64,000 bases of DNA, taken from Acrasis kona. Its lineage: Eukaryota; Heterolobosea; Eutetramitea; Acrasida; Acrasidae. A program made the position numbers and the translations under genes. Within the stretch, counting starts at the first letter, position 1; the number at the start of each line of letters is the position of its first letter. The stretch spans positions 1-64,000 of the forward strand of contig JAOPGA020000687.1 of assembly GCA_026419775.2 (NCBI GenBank). Direction: 5' to 3'. Shown piece after piece: positions 30,307 through 40,818 of this stretch. The notes beneath the pieces are model-generated. The model was not told where the DNA came from and did no database searches. It saw only the letters and a program-made list of their open reading frames with translations.

Positions 30307-31212
30307 TTATTCTACTTTGTTATACATTGTCTCAACATCCATTGAGGGAATAATCTCATCTAATGTCACATTCAACATAGGTGCTCGGCTTTTATTTCTG
30401 ATTTTTGAAAGGTATGGGTAGATGGTATCAAAAAATATTAACAGGATGAAAAGTACAGTGACCTGTACAGAACATACAATTAAAGAGGCGTATACAGATG
30501 GGTCTTGATTCTCATAAATCATATAGATGGATTGTCCCCAATTTCCGATCACATTTATAAAAATTCCTGGAATGCTAAGAGACCCTGAACCCCTGCTCCT
30601 AATTGTTATAAATATTTGTGGCAACCACTGAATGATATTAAGTGCTGCTGTTAAATAGCCCATAGAGCTTCCATATATAAGTGTTGCGCTACCGTCCAGT
30701 CCAAACACGAAGATGAATGACAAATATATAATTACAAAAATCGCAAACATTGCGATGCTCAGTAAAGTCCACAACACACATGCTATCCATTGCCTAGATT
30801 TAATACGAGGTGGTGTGTTGGGTATTTTTTCCACTCGGTTATTCTTCAATATATAGTGATTGGAGTCAGTGAAGAAAATCATATAGCATGCGTATATTAA
30901 TACGCCAAACACCCAAGATAAACATATTTGTGAAATTATTGAAATAAGACTTAGGCATCCCAATGTGTCTCTTCTGCAATTTCTTAGATCACCAACATTC
31001 ATCGCCAACACATTCAAGGTTCCAGTAAATCCATTCGCGTTTGATATTAAAAGAGAATAGAACGAAACACCTAAAGTATGCCTTTTCTTCAACAAGGTTA
31101 TAATTTGTGGCGTATAGCATATGATTATTCCTGGTATGAATGTCAACCCTAATAAAAAAATCATGGCATCTTGACTTGCATCCACTGTGATGAATGCACC
31201 TGGTGGGAGCAT
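30307..31212 (-). CDS. PQ-loop family membrane transporter
   Basis: 301 residues from the ATG at 31210-31212, with no intron. About seven hydrophobic helices are visible. The two PQ motifs are CYTPQIITLLKKRHTLGVS near the N-terminus and WLPQIFITIRSRGSGSLSIP in the second half, the hallmark of the SWEET/cystinosin/PQLC fold. Members export small solutes such as amino acids from lysosomes; the substrate here cannot be told. A cytosolic tail of about 40 residues ends the protein. Confidence 0.85.
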   Translation of the reverse strand: MLPPGAFITVDASQDAMIFLLGLTFIPGIIICYTPQIITLLKKRHTLGVSFYSLLISNANGFTGTLNVLAMNVGDLRNCRRDTLGCLSLISIISQICLSWVFGVLIYACYMIFFTDSNHYILKNNRVEKIPNTPPRIKSRQWIACVLWTLLSIAMFAIFVIIYLSFIFVFGLDGSATLIYGSSMGYLTAALNIIQWLPQIFITIRSRGSGSLSIPGIFINVIGNWGQSIYMIYENQDPSVYASLIVCSVQVTVLFILLIFFDTIYPYLSKIRNKSRAPMLNVTLDEIIPSMDVETMYNKVE

Positions 31213-31500
31213 CAACCAATTTCTCTTGTAATGGGTCAACCTACATTGGTGTCATACAGGGACAGGGAACAATCCACTTCAGTTAAAGCGAGCTCATCAA
31301 TCAGCGAGCATAGGTATCCAAGGTCAGCAACAATGCTAGATTTTCAGCTCCGACCAATAATATCAAAAGGAATTTATCTGTGAGTGGCACGTAACACCAG
31401 AAACTCCGTGTAACTCGTGAAAAAGTAAGACTAATATTAAAACGCAGTAGTCAAAGCATTCACAGAATGTTCGAAGTTTGTATAAAAATAATTGGAAAAG

Positions 31501-31594
31501 TGACGACAGTGGGGTTTGAACCCACGCCCTCTCGGACTGGAGCCTAAATCCAGCGCCTTAGACCAATACCGTATTTAAACTCGGCCATATCGCC
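31501..31594 (-). tRNA. tRNA-Leu (UAG) with a D-loop insertion
   Basis: Read on the minus strand, the acceptor GGCGATA pairs with TGTCGTC (two G-U pairs), discriminator A. The anticodon arm CTGGA/TCCAG encloses TTTAGGC, anticodon TAG. A long variable arm and a GTGGG-TTCAAAC-CCCAC T arm follow. The D loop holds about 14 extra bases (within 31565-31579) between GGCCGAG and GGTCTAAGGC. Removing them gives an 80-nt tRNA very close to ordinary eukaryotic tRNA-Leu. The insertion contains AATA-CGG-TATT, a possible mini-hairpin. There is no anticodon-loop intron. Confidence 0.92.
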
Positions 31595-31881
31595 ATTATA
31601 ATAATATTTTTTTGGATTTAACGGTATAAATTTCCATGTAACAAATTGCTGTCCACAGAACTGCACAGAATTGCAGGAATTGTCGACGCCTCTTTTGAGA
31701 ACAAAGCTATTAGGACAACTTACCATCAAGATCTTTTGTGTGCCATCAAGTTATACGAAACAGATCCTTCCATGTAACATTCATCTGTCTTTTCTCTGGC
31801 TGTGATCAAGTGAAGCTATGCACCAAATTCATAGGTCTTGCTCCAAATGCTTTTAGAGTTGACTAAATTCAACATAAATCA

Positions 31882-33342
31882 ATGGGTGGTGCTTTCAAGA
31901 AACCTCAACCAGTTTATAACTTGAAAGGAACCGTCCCAGGTGCATTACACAAAAAGCTAGTGGACATAGCGCCATCATTCCCAGTCAAGGCGGATTCGAT
32001 CAGATTTTTGATAGAGCCAAAAGACTTCCTGGAACACATTTTGGAGGGTATAAAAAATGCAAAAAAAACCATAATACTTTCAACTTTGTATCTTGGCACT
32101 GGACCGGCTGAGCAGCAAATTATAAATGCAATTACTTCAGCTTTAGAGGAGAACCCAGAGCTACGTGTTACATTCTTGTTCGATTATCTACGCGGTACTC
32201 GTGGAGGTAAAGAAAAGAGTTCTTTGGGAATGGTCCTGCCACTTGTCATTAAACATGGAGATCGCGTAGATGCTTCCTTCTATCACACTCCGAAATTAAA
32301 AGGCATTCTAAAGCGGTTATTACCAGAGGCAGCAAATGAAGTTGTAGGTGTCCATCACATGAAAATTTACATTTTTGATGATGATTTAACTCTCACAGGT
32401 GCGAACCTAAGCGATTGGTATTTTGTTGATCGCCAGGATCGCTACGTGTGTATTAAAGCGGAACAAAAATTAAGAGATTACTTTGTAAATGTTGTGAAGG
32501 TTGTAAACTCCTTTTCTTATCTATTAAATAAAAATGGTGATTTGATTCTTCCTGGCAAAGTTGGTGTGCCTGACGGTCAGATTGGAAGCTCCGACCAGTA
32601 TACACCTTACGATCCAGTAACAGAGGATAAAAGTTTTATTCGATATGCATTTGATCGCGTCCTGCCTTTGATGAGTAATAATGCTTCAGAGTCGTCGTTT
32701 AAAGACAGTGACACGTGGATATATCCAATGATTCAAATGGGACCAGCTCACGTTAGACACGAAGAGTATGTTATTGATACTATTTTGTCAGTGTGCAGAT
32801 ACAAGTTGGCAAAGATACACATGAGCTCTCCCTACTTTAATATTACTGACAAATTATCGGGTAAGATATTTAATGATACCAGTGCCGATGTTCATGTCCT
32901 CACTGCAAGTCCATCTGCTAATGGTTTTTTCAATGCAAAGAATTACTTTAAACACATTCCGTTTGGATATAATCTTTTGGAACTAGACTTTTATAGAGAA
33001 ATCCTAAGGCGAAAGCAACAACACAGAGTAAAAGTGTTTGAGTATTCAAGAAGAGGATGGACGTTTCATTCAAAAGGCATGTGGATAAAAGACTTTAATG
33101 GAAAAACAAGAGCCACCGTCATTGGAAGCAGCAACTTTAGTCAACGAAGTGCAGATCGTGACACGGAAGCACAAATCTTGATTTCATCAAATGACAGAGA
33201 CTTGAGTCAAAGGATGGAAAGAGATCGTCGCAACAATTTTGACTTTGCACATCAAGTAGATAAATATGACTTAGAAAGCATAAAGAGAGCACCCAAAGTA
33301 CTTGTGCGACTGTTTGTGAGACGTTTTAGAAACTATTTGTAA
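31882..33342 (+). CDS. PGS1: Phosphatidylglycerophosphate synthase (PGS1), PLD superfamily
   Basis: A 486-residue intronless enzyme. It makes phosphatidylglycerol phosphate from CDP-diacylglycerol and glycerol-3-phosphate, the first committed step to cardiolipin in mitochondria. Two HKD motifs are visible: H159-M-K161-x4-D166 followed by GANLS, and H396-S-K398-G followed by GSSNFSQRS.DRDTEAQ, typical of eukaryotic PGS1. An N-terminal mitochondrial presequence is not obvious. Its stop codon is 19 bases from the stop of the convergent pyruvate kinase gene, with AATAAA at 33350. Confidence 0.93.
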   Translation: MGGAFKKPQPVYNLKGTVPGALHKKLVDIAPSFPVKADSIRFLIEPKDFLEHILEGIKNAKKTIILSTLYLGTGPAEQQIINAITSALEENPELRVTFLFDYLRGTRGGKEKSSLGMVLPLVIKHGDRVDASFYHTPKLKGILKRLLPEAANEVVGVHHMKIYIFDDDLTLTGANLSDWYFVDRQDRYVCIKAEQKLRDYFVNVVKVVNSFSYLLNKNGDLILPGKVGVPDGQIGSSDQYTPYDPVTEDKSFIRYAFDRVLPLMSNNASESSFKDSDTWIYPMIQMGPAHVRHEEYVIDTILSVCRYKLAKIHMSSPYFNITDKLSGKIFNDTSADVHVLTASPSANGFFNAKNYFKHIPFGYNLLELDFYREILRRKQQHRVKVFEYSRRGWTFHSKGMWIKDFNGKTRATVIGSSNFSQRSADRDTEAQILISSNDRDLSQRMERDRRNNFDFAHQVDKYDLESIKRAPKVLVRLFVRRFRNYL

Positions 33343-33361
33343 TTATACAATAAAAAGTAGT

Positions 33362-34873
33362 TTATGCTGTAATACACTTGAGAATGTTTGTTTGACCCGC
33401 AATTCCCTCAATGTGACCTGAAGTGACGATAACGTATTCTCCTGGCTTTAAGTTTCCCTTCTCCTTTTGAGTCTCGATGGCTCTCTTGATGATACTTTCT
33501 GCTCCAATTACACTACCAACAACCAAAGGATGTACTCCACGACTAATCATTAATTGTCTCGCGGTTTCCTTGTTTTGGGTGATGGCCAACACTGGTGGTT
33601 GTGGTCTGTATTTGGCAACCAATCTTGCAGTGTTTCCGGTTTCGGTGATGGTGAACAACATGCCTGCCTTGACGTCGTTGGCAGTCTTGACAGCACTTGA
33701 TGCAATGGTCTCAGAAATGCTCATGTCTCCGGTGTGCTCTAGAACTGCGTTTCTAATGTTGCTGTATGACTTGCGTTGATCCAAGCACAACTCTGCAATC
33801 ACACAGATGCGACTCATGGTCTCTACGGCTTCGAATGGGAACTTTCCCTTTGCAGTCTCACCGCTCAACATGACGCTGTCGGTTCCGTCGAAGACGGCAT
33901 TTGCTACGTCAGTTGCTTCGGCACGGGTTGGACGTGGGTTCACAATCATGCTCTCTAACATTTGAGTGGCAGTGATGACTGGCTTGCCGATAGTGTTGCA
34001 CTTGGCAATGATCATCTTTTGGGCGATGCATACTTGTTCGATGGGGATCTCGACACCCATATCTCCACGGGCAACCATGATTCCGTCGGTGACCTTCAAG
34101 ATGGCATCAAAGTTTTCTAGACCTTCTGCATTTTCAATCTTTGAGATGATCTTGATGTTTTGACCACGGCTTCCTAGAGCTGTGCGGACATCTTCTACGT
34201 CTTGTGGTTTGCGAACGAAACTAGCTGCAATAAAGTCGACGCCCATCTTGACACCAAACTCCAAGTCTTGCTTGTCCTTCTCTGTCACGGCTGGCAGATC
34301 GACAACCACTCCTGGCAAGTTGATGCCCTTCTTTTCTCCGATTGCACCAGAGTTTTCAACTGTACAATGAAGATCGGTTTCTGTGACCTCGTCAACCAAC
34401 AAGCTGACCAAACCGTCGTCAATCAAAACACGTTGGCCTGCCTTGATAACTTTTGTGATGTTGGCGTAGTCGACGTATAGTTTCTCGTTGTCACCGACGC
34501 ATTGTTGGGTTGTTAAAGTATACTTTTGACCTGCTTCAACGTGGACATCGGCATGGTCGACAAGTTCTCCTGAACGGATTTCTGGGCCCTTTGTATCTAA
34601 CATGATGCCAACAACAACTTTTCTCTTCTCAGCGGCGATACGAGCGTTGACAATAGTTGTCTTGTGGAACTCGTGGGAACCATGTGAGAAATTCAAGCGT
34701 ACAACATTAACACCAGCATCGAACAATCTGCACAAAGCCTCGACGGTTTGTGTTTTTGGTCCGATTGTGGCAACGATCTTTGTTCTTCTCTTAAACTCGC
34801 CTTGGGGTAGAGTGAACTTTGTTGTGAAGTCAGATCCTTCAAACTTTAGCCAGAAGCTGGTGTTGCTGCTCAT
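33362..34873 (-). CDS. PK: Pyruvate kinase
   Basis: A 503-residue intronless glycolytic enzyme; phosphoenolpyruvate plus ADP gives pyruvate plus ATP. The start MSSNTSFW is the first ATG. Motifs: RRTKIVATIGPKTQT, GVNVVRLNFSHGSHEFH, IMLDTKGPEIRSGE, the active-site IISKIENAEGLENFD, IMVARGDMGVEIP, and TATQMLESMI. Codon use is less AT-rich than in neighbours, fitting high expression. The C-terminal effector domain is full length. Upstream sequence (34874 onward) carries TATA-like AT runs. Confidence 0.97.
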   Translation of the reverse strand: MSSNTSFWLKFEGSDFTTKFTLPQGEFKRRTKIVATIGPKTQTVEALCRLFDAGVNVVRLNFSHGSHEFHKTTIVNARIAAEKRKVVVGIMLDTKGPEIRSGELVDHADVHVEAGQKYTLTTQQCVGDNEKLYVDYANITKVIKAGQRVLIDDGLVSLLVDEVTETDLHCTVENSGAIGEKKGINLPGVVVDLPAVTEKDKQDLEFGVKMGVDFIAASFVRKPQDVEDVRTALGSRGQNIKIISKIENAEGLENFDAILKVTDGIMVARGDMGVEIPIEQVCIAQKMIIAKCNTIGKPVITATQMLESMIVNPRPTRAEATDVANAVFDGTDSVMLSGETAKGKFPFEAVETMSRICVIAELCLDQRKSYSNIRNAVLEHTGDMSISETIASSAVKTANDVKAGMLFTITETGNTARLVAKYRPQPPVLAITQNKETARQLMISRGVHPLVVGSVIGAESIIKRAIETQKEKGNLKPGEYVIVTSGHIEGIAGQTNILKCITA

Positions 34874-35611
34874 GTTTGCAAAAGTGTGGGTGAATAATTT
34901 GTTGAAGCCAATCACAGCTATGTGAATACCCAAATTACAAAAATACCTTGATGAGAAAATATATATTATAATAACCCATTAGTGTTTTCCCGCATCTCTA
35001 GAGGGTTGGAAACGTTATCTTGAAGCATACATTGCTAATGTGCTTGTGTAAAAATTACTAGTATATCCCGCTCTTATCCCGTCACCATTACAATTTTTAC
35101 AACCTTTTACTTTTCAAATCCCTCTTCTGTATTAAACGTGGATTAAGGATTATTATAATGTCTTTGAATATTTTTAACGAGGCTATGATAGAGCAGGTGT
35201 AAGATATAAACTACAATCGTATTTTGAAATTTCTGAAATTTAATCGATGACCATCAAATGGGGTTTACAAAGCTATAGCAAAAATTTGATAGATGAGAAT
35301 TGTTCAAGTCACACTTACCCAATGAAAGGATCATACTCTCATTAGAATCAAAGCAATAATCATCAACGTACGAAGTCTTCACTTTAGGGTTTGGATGATG
35401 TTCTACGGTTGCTATTATAATATCCAAGCCGTACTAACCTTTGGACCGCACAAACATTCTCGAAAAGAAGAATGTACTTTTAGAAAATTAAAACAAATTC
35501 GTCAAACGTCAACTTTAATTGGACGAAATATCCAAAAATGTGGTCACGTCAATCATTGAGCTTTAATAAATACGTAATTTCTTCAGCAGCACAAAATCCA
35601 AAACAACAGCG
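34874..35611. other. Divergent intergenic promoter region
   Basis: About 740 bases between the leftward pyruvate kinase and the rightward RhoGEF gene. It has an AT run with overlapping TATA-like elements near 34960-34975. No ORF or RNA gene supported. Confidence 0.5.
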
Positions 35612-36779
35612 ATGCTCACAAGAATACTATCACAGTCTGTAGAATCAGAATCCATCCACGTTGAATACACCCTAAAAAGAATGAGCAGCAGCCCAAGTAA
35701 ACAAAACAAAAGTCCAGTGTTAACAGAAATGTTAGAATCTGAAAGATGCCTTGGTAAGTTCTCAACACTTTTAACTTCTAACGTTATCGACAGCACTAAA
35801 TTTAAATAAGCTATTGAGTGTCTTCGTCGAGCCTATGAGAGAGCAGAACACAGTTGAACCACACATTCATAATGCATTGTTTCAAGGTGTACAAAACGTG
35901 GCTGATGTTAGTAACAAGATTTTAAGAGAGTTTGAAGTCATGTCCAGACTACCCGAAAAAAATCACAAGATGGCGATTGCAAAGTTTTTCAAATCTTTGT
36001 ACTGTTCTGATCTGTTAATGTTATATGTCGATGTTCTCAACAACCACAGTTTTTCTCAGGAGGTAGTATTTTATAATAAAGAGTTTTCCCGAGAGTTCAA
36101 ATTATTCATCAAAAAGGCAAGCATACAACTGATAAAAGATGGAAGTAGACTGACTAGTCTTGAGGAGTTTTTGGCTATTCCTGTACAAAGAATACCAAGA
36201 TATTATACCATTTTATCTGACATGCTATCGTCCACAGAGGACAGCGAAGATAGAATGGAGATACAAGAGGCCATAAATACAGTGAACAATGTTATAAAAT
36301 ATTGCTCAGAACGGTTAAAAAATTACCAACAATTTTTAAAAGCGTGCAAGTCATTCTGCGACTACAACACAAGTGAGATTTGCAAGTACATTTCCCCTAC
36401 AAGAGAAATATACTTCCGTAAGAAGGCAAATCTTGCACAAAAGCGAGGTGAAGTTCCATGTGAGATATTTTTATTGTCCGATATGATTGTTATTTTTAAT
36501 TATGCTGACCAGTCTGTTGTTAATGTGCTTCTGAATTGTCCATCAAATGACCTGAATATCCAATGCAACAACCTTACTTTGAATATATGGCACAATAAGC
36601 TGCAACATATAATCAGGTTTAACGAGTTGATCCACCTTGAGACAATAGTACTTGAGATGAAGCATCATAGCAGCTATGATTTTAATAAACCTCCTAGAAC
36701 AATTGAGTGTCCATCACTAAAGACAAAAAGATTATCGCTACTAAGCTTAAGGAGATTGTCAGTAACGTTGGCCCAATAA
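35612..36779 (+). CDS. Rho guanine nucleotide exchange factor (DH domain)
   Basis: Two exons: 35612-35753 and 35794-36779 (40-nt intron), giving 375 residues. The splice joins MLESERCL to ALNLNKLLSVFVEPM, the first conserved block of a Dbl-homology domain. The DH core continues with AIAKFFKSLYCSDLLMLYVDVLNN and the third block FLAIPVQRIPRYYTILSDML. Residues about 240-350 would form a PH-like domain (EIFLLSDMIVIFNY). It should load GTP on Rho/Rac-type GTPases and so steer actin; the specific GTPase is unknown. Confidence 0.9.
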
Positions 36780-36955
36780 ATTGTTGTTAAAAATTCATCA
36801 AATCTGATGCACTCTGTATTGGATAATTATTAATGCCATGACGCCGAAATGTAAGGTCAATGAGTATGTAATGGAAATCAACCACAGTAGGACATGAAAC
36901 AAAACATAAAATAAAGGCCTGTTTCATTTTAATCGTTTTTATTTTTATTTTACAG

Positions 36956-38483
36956 TCACATTTTGGCCGACTCCACCCTCTCACGTAACCTCACCAATAG
37001 TTGTCGAGATAAAAAAAGCAGAGTGACTATGGACAAGAACAATGAGACGAAGCTTACGAACACATAAGGATACTTTTTGTTCATGTCGAATAGCATTCCA
37101 CCAATCTTGTCTGAGATCATCAACCCGACTGCACCGCAAAGATTATACAGTCCCATTACAGAGCCACGAATATGTTTTGGTGCATTGTGTGATATGATAG
37201 TATTTGTTGCAATTGTAGATCCAATACTACTGATACTAAGGGTGGCTAACCAAGGATACACCCACCATCCATTCAAATGTGGTATAAACACAACACAACC
37301 AAATGACAAACAAGCAAACACAGAAACACCACACAACAAGATGACTTTGTTGATTTTGTCAGCCAGCAATCCGAGTAATGGAAAGGACAACATACTTATT
37401 ATCAAAGACACTGCTCCAATCTGTCCCGCTTGACCCAGAGCGGCAGACGGCGATAACCCCATTCTCTTCCAATTCTTGTATCAGCCACAACGAGTTCAAT
37501 GAACTTACCGACTGATCCATTTTACTAGTGAACGCAGCAATATAGCACAGAGCAACAATTGGCTCACGTCCAGCCATTACTGCTTGCATAAAATTCTTAA
37601 AAAATATTTTTATCCTACCATCAATCTTTACTGACTGATTTGTGGTATTATTCTGAGCAGTTATTTGCGGTACAGGCTGTGCAACTACGTCGTTGCAAAA
37701 TGCTTCTCCGTCGTGCAAGAAGGCCGTGGATAATATGCCTGCCACAAGTAAGAAGACACCGACGATTGAGAAGCTCATAAAACCACTTTGAACTTTATTA
37801 AAATAACCTCTCCCGTCTGCAGAGATCCATTTGGGTAGATTAAGAAATACAAGCATGCTGAACAACGCACCAAGGTTAACAAACAACCCGATAAGGCCAG
37901 TTGCTTTACCACGATCCTGTCCTGTTGTATAATCTGTTATGGTTGCGAGTTGAACAGAACCTATGGCTGATGAACCAAAAGAAGAAACAAAGCGTATGAA
38001 AAGTAGAGAGTTGAAATTGTAACAGAGGGGTATCGAAGCAACCGACACTCCAGACACCAGATACCCAATTACAAAGAGTGGTTTTCTGCTGTTGAGTGTA
38101 TCTGACAGAGTTCCCCATATCCATCCCATGAACAGGCTTACGATTTCATTCAAGAGTGAAATGTTTCCGGTGGCGTTTCCTTGTTTTCCCTTCTTTACAT
38201 GGGCAAATGTTTCCAGCACAAACGGATTGGAGACTAGTACAAAAATGGTCGCCGCTGTTTGCATCAATAATGTTATATAAAAGCAGGAAACATTAAGATT
38301 TGATACTCCCTTTTTCCTCTGAATGATTCCAAGAAACTTCTGTCTCCACGTGACCACATCTTGAATGTTTTGTGTAGAATCTGGTGTCGGGGTGTTGGCC
38401 TGTATGTTTTGATATGTAGGTATTTCTGGAGCTGCTGCCGAGTCTTGAGGTGTGCGCTCGGACATTTTAATTGATTGCAGCAT
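36956..38483 (-). CDS. Major facilitator superfamily transporter
   Basis: Two exons: 37509-38483 and 36956-37474, with a 34-nt intron, giving 497 residues. Twelve hydrophobic segments can be placed. The loop between helices 2 and 3 reads GWIWGTLSDTLNSRKP, the MFS G-x3-D-x3-R-[RK] motif in loose form, repeated in the second half as GLLADKINK. An N-terminal Ser/Pro/Gln-rich cytosolic tail precedes helix 1; a second ATG six codons in is possible. Substrate cannot be told. Confidence 0.88.
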
Positions 38484-38626
38484 TTTCGTTGTTTCATTGT
38501 CACATCTTTTCGCTAAAAGGTTTTGTAATGGCCCTCAACCAAGAATGTTCAAATTGAGTAAGGATGGAGAGTAACACTTCTCGCTTCTTTTGTTACATTT
38601 TTTTCAGAGGATAGCGGACCTCCCGC

Positions 38627-38634
38627 TATAAAAG
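38627..38634 (+). promoter_or_regulatory. TATA box of the P450 gene
   Basis: TATAAAAG lies 36 bases before the P450 ATG, so the 5' leader should be only a few bases long. Confidence 0.5.
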
Positions 38635-38662
38635 AAATCGAACAGCAATATGTCAAACAAAA

Positions 38663-40251
38663 ATGTTCTTGACCGTTTTGCCAGTATTGGTGATATTGTT
38701 CGGCATCTACCTATATGTCCTTAAGAAGTACAGAGAAATGAAGGCGAAGAGCATGGTGGTCAACATCCACACAAACAAGTCAATTGAAAACATTATAATA
38801 CAACCATTTCTCCCATCAAAATCGGGAGGACACTTCTCATTTGAGTCATACAGAAATGCTGTTAATTTTGGGTTTAAGCCATACATACAAATGAAAGCGT
38901 TCAGCTCCAGACCATCATTTAATGTACCACAGCCTGAGCTAGCCAAAAAGGTTCTTTTAAACTGGAGAGTTTTCAGAAAGATTGAACCCACAATCACCCC
39001 TGATTTACATAAGCTTTCAGGACTTAATGTAGTTTTTGCTAATGGAGATGAATGGAAAGCACAGGTAATCACATCATTTATTATTATGTTTATAGTTACA
39101 ACAGCGACAAGTAATGAACCCTGCATTTTATAACGTGGATCAATTTGCCACTGAATTTACTCAAAGAACAATTCAATGTCTTCAGACAATTGAAGAATTA
39201 CAAAAGACGAGAACCACAATTCAAGTTCCACCACTCATGACAGCACTTACGCTTGACATTTTAGTAATTCCATATTTTCAATTAACCTAACCTTCATTAG
39301 GGCACGACCATCTTCGGTTATGATTTTAATTGCATGAATGAGATCGCGACACCCAATAAGCACTCGGAATCTGCAGCGATCGTTCACGCCTACGAATACG
39401 TACTCAAGAACATTGTGACCTTTACAAAATTGATATTACAACACAACTATCCAACATTCTTCAAAAAACAAGCTGACGAGTTCGATTCCAATTTAAAGGT
39501 CTTAGATGATTTGGCAAAAAGGATGATCCACAAATCAAAAGAGAAGTTATCAAATGGAGGACAAGCAGAAACATTGTTGGACATGATGGTGACAGCGAGT
39601 GAGTCCGAACATGTGAAAATGAACGATAAGACTTTAAGAGATAACATGTTGGTACTACTGATTGCAGGACATGACACGACCAGTAATGCTCTTAGTTACG
39701 CTCTTTACAGCCTGTGCAAACACCCTGACATTCAAGTGAAATTGTACAATGAAATTATTAATAAAGTTGGTTTGAATGGAGAGGTTACTATTGAAAAGAT
39801 TGATCAAATCGAATATTTAGATTGGTTTATCAAAGAGAATTTGCGACTTCACTCACCCGTGTCCTCCATTCCTCCAAAAATTCTATCCGAAGATTTTGTA
39901 TTGGGAGATTACAAATTGAAGAAGGGAGTTATTGTCACGATTAATTCTTTTGCCATTCATCGCAATCCTGATGTGTGGGGTGGAGATGCAGAAGAATTTC
40001 GTCCTGAACGTTTTTCTCCGGAAGAGAGTAAGAAAAGACATAGTAACGCTTTCATGCCATTTTCATCTGGACCTAGAACATGTATGGGTAATCGGTTCTC
40101 CCTGCTGGAGCAAAAGATCTTTTTAGTCAGTTTGTTGAGGAAATTTGAGTTGGCGATGCCTTCGCGTGATTTCGTTTGTAAGCCACAAAAAGGGGATGTT
40201 ATGTTTTTTGCCTCAAAAGATCTGCACCTAACATTCACAAGTAGACACTAA
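38663..40251 (+). CDS. Cytochrome P450 monooxygenase
   Basis: Three exons: 38663-39064, 39105-39263 and 39301-40251 (introns 40 and 37 nt), giving 503 residues. An N-terminal hydrophobic anchor places it in the ER membrane. I-helix oxygen-binding AGHDTT (309-314), the ExxR pair E366/R369, FRPERF, and the heme loop FSSGPRTCMGNRF with Cys448 as thiolate ligand are all present. The sequence is in the CYP3/CYP4-like style of eukaryotic class II P450s. Substrate unknown. Confidence 0.94.
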
Positions 40252-40818
40252 ATGTTGAAAAATAAAATTGTTTTATTATGTAATGTTAATTTGTTCACTG
40301 AATTTGAATTTAATTCTTCAACCCAATTCTCATGTCCTCAGTAATGTACTTCCGCACCAACCTAAAATTAATGTGGTAGACGTCTGATATTGAAAGCTTG
40401 TTCTTGTTATGTCAAACAGACAACTTGTGTGTCTTCATCTGTATTACCTGACGAACAGTTGTTCTTGTGTTGGGAAGACGTACGTTATGATCAGTACTTA
40501 TTCTCGACCATCAACAGGTACTCAATCTACAATTAATGTTATGTGTGTTTCAATTCGTTCCCAACATTTAATTATTTATGGTTTATTGTAAAGGCGAAAA
40601 AGACATACAATTTTTTTATCACATTTATAACAAATCAACGTCAAGATCTTCGATGTGAGGTTCTTTGTACGAACAGCATCGTCATTATTAGTCCTTTAGC
40701 AGAAAAAAACTCTTATTTAAATTAGAATGGAGAAACTTGATCAATTCTTATCATAACGGCACTAGTACACTTATTCGTCCATTAAGAAGAAGAAAAATTT
40801 TTTGTAGACTTTTTTATT
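40252..40818. other. Convergent intergenic region
   Basis: AT-rich DNA between the P450 stop and the stop of the leftward coiled-coil gene; AATAAA at 40260-40265. Short ORFs here have no support. Confidence 0.45.
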
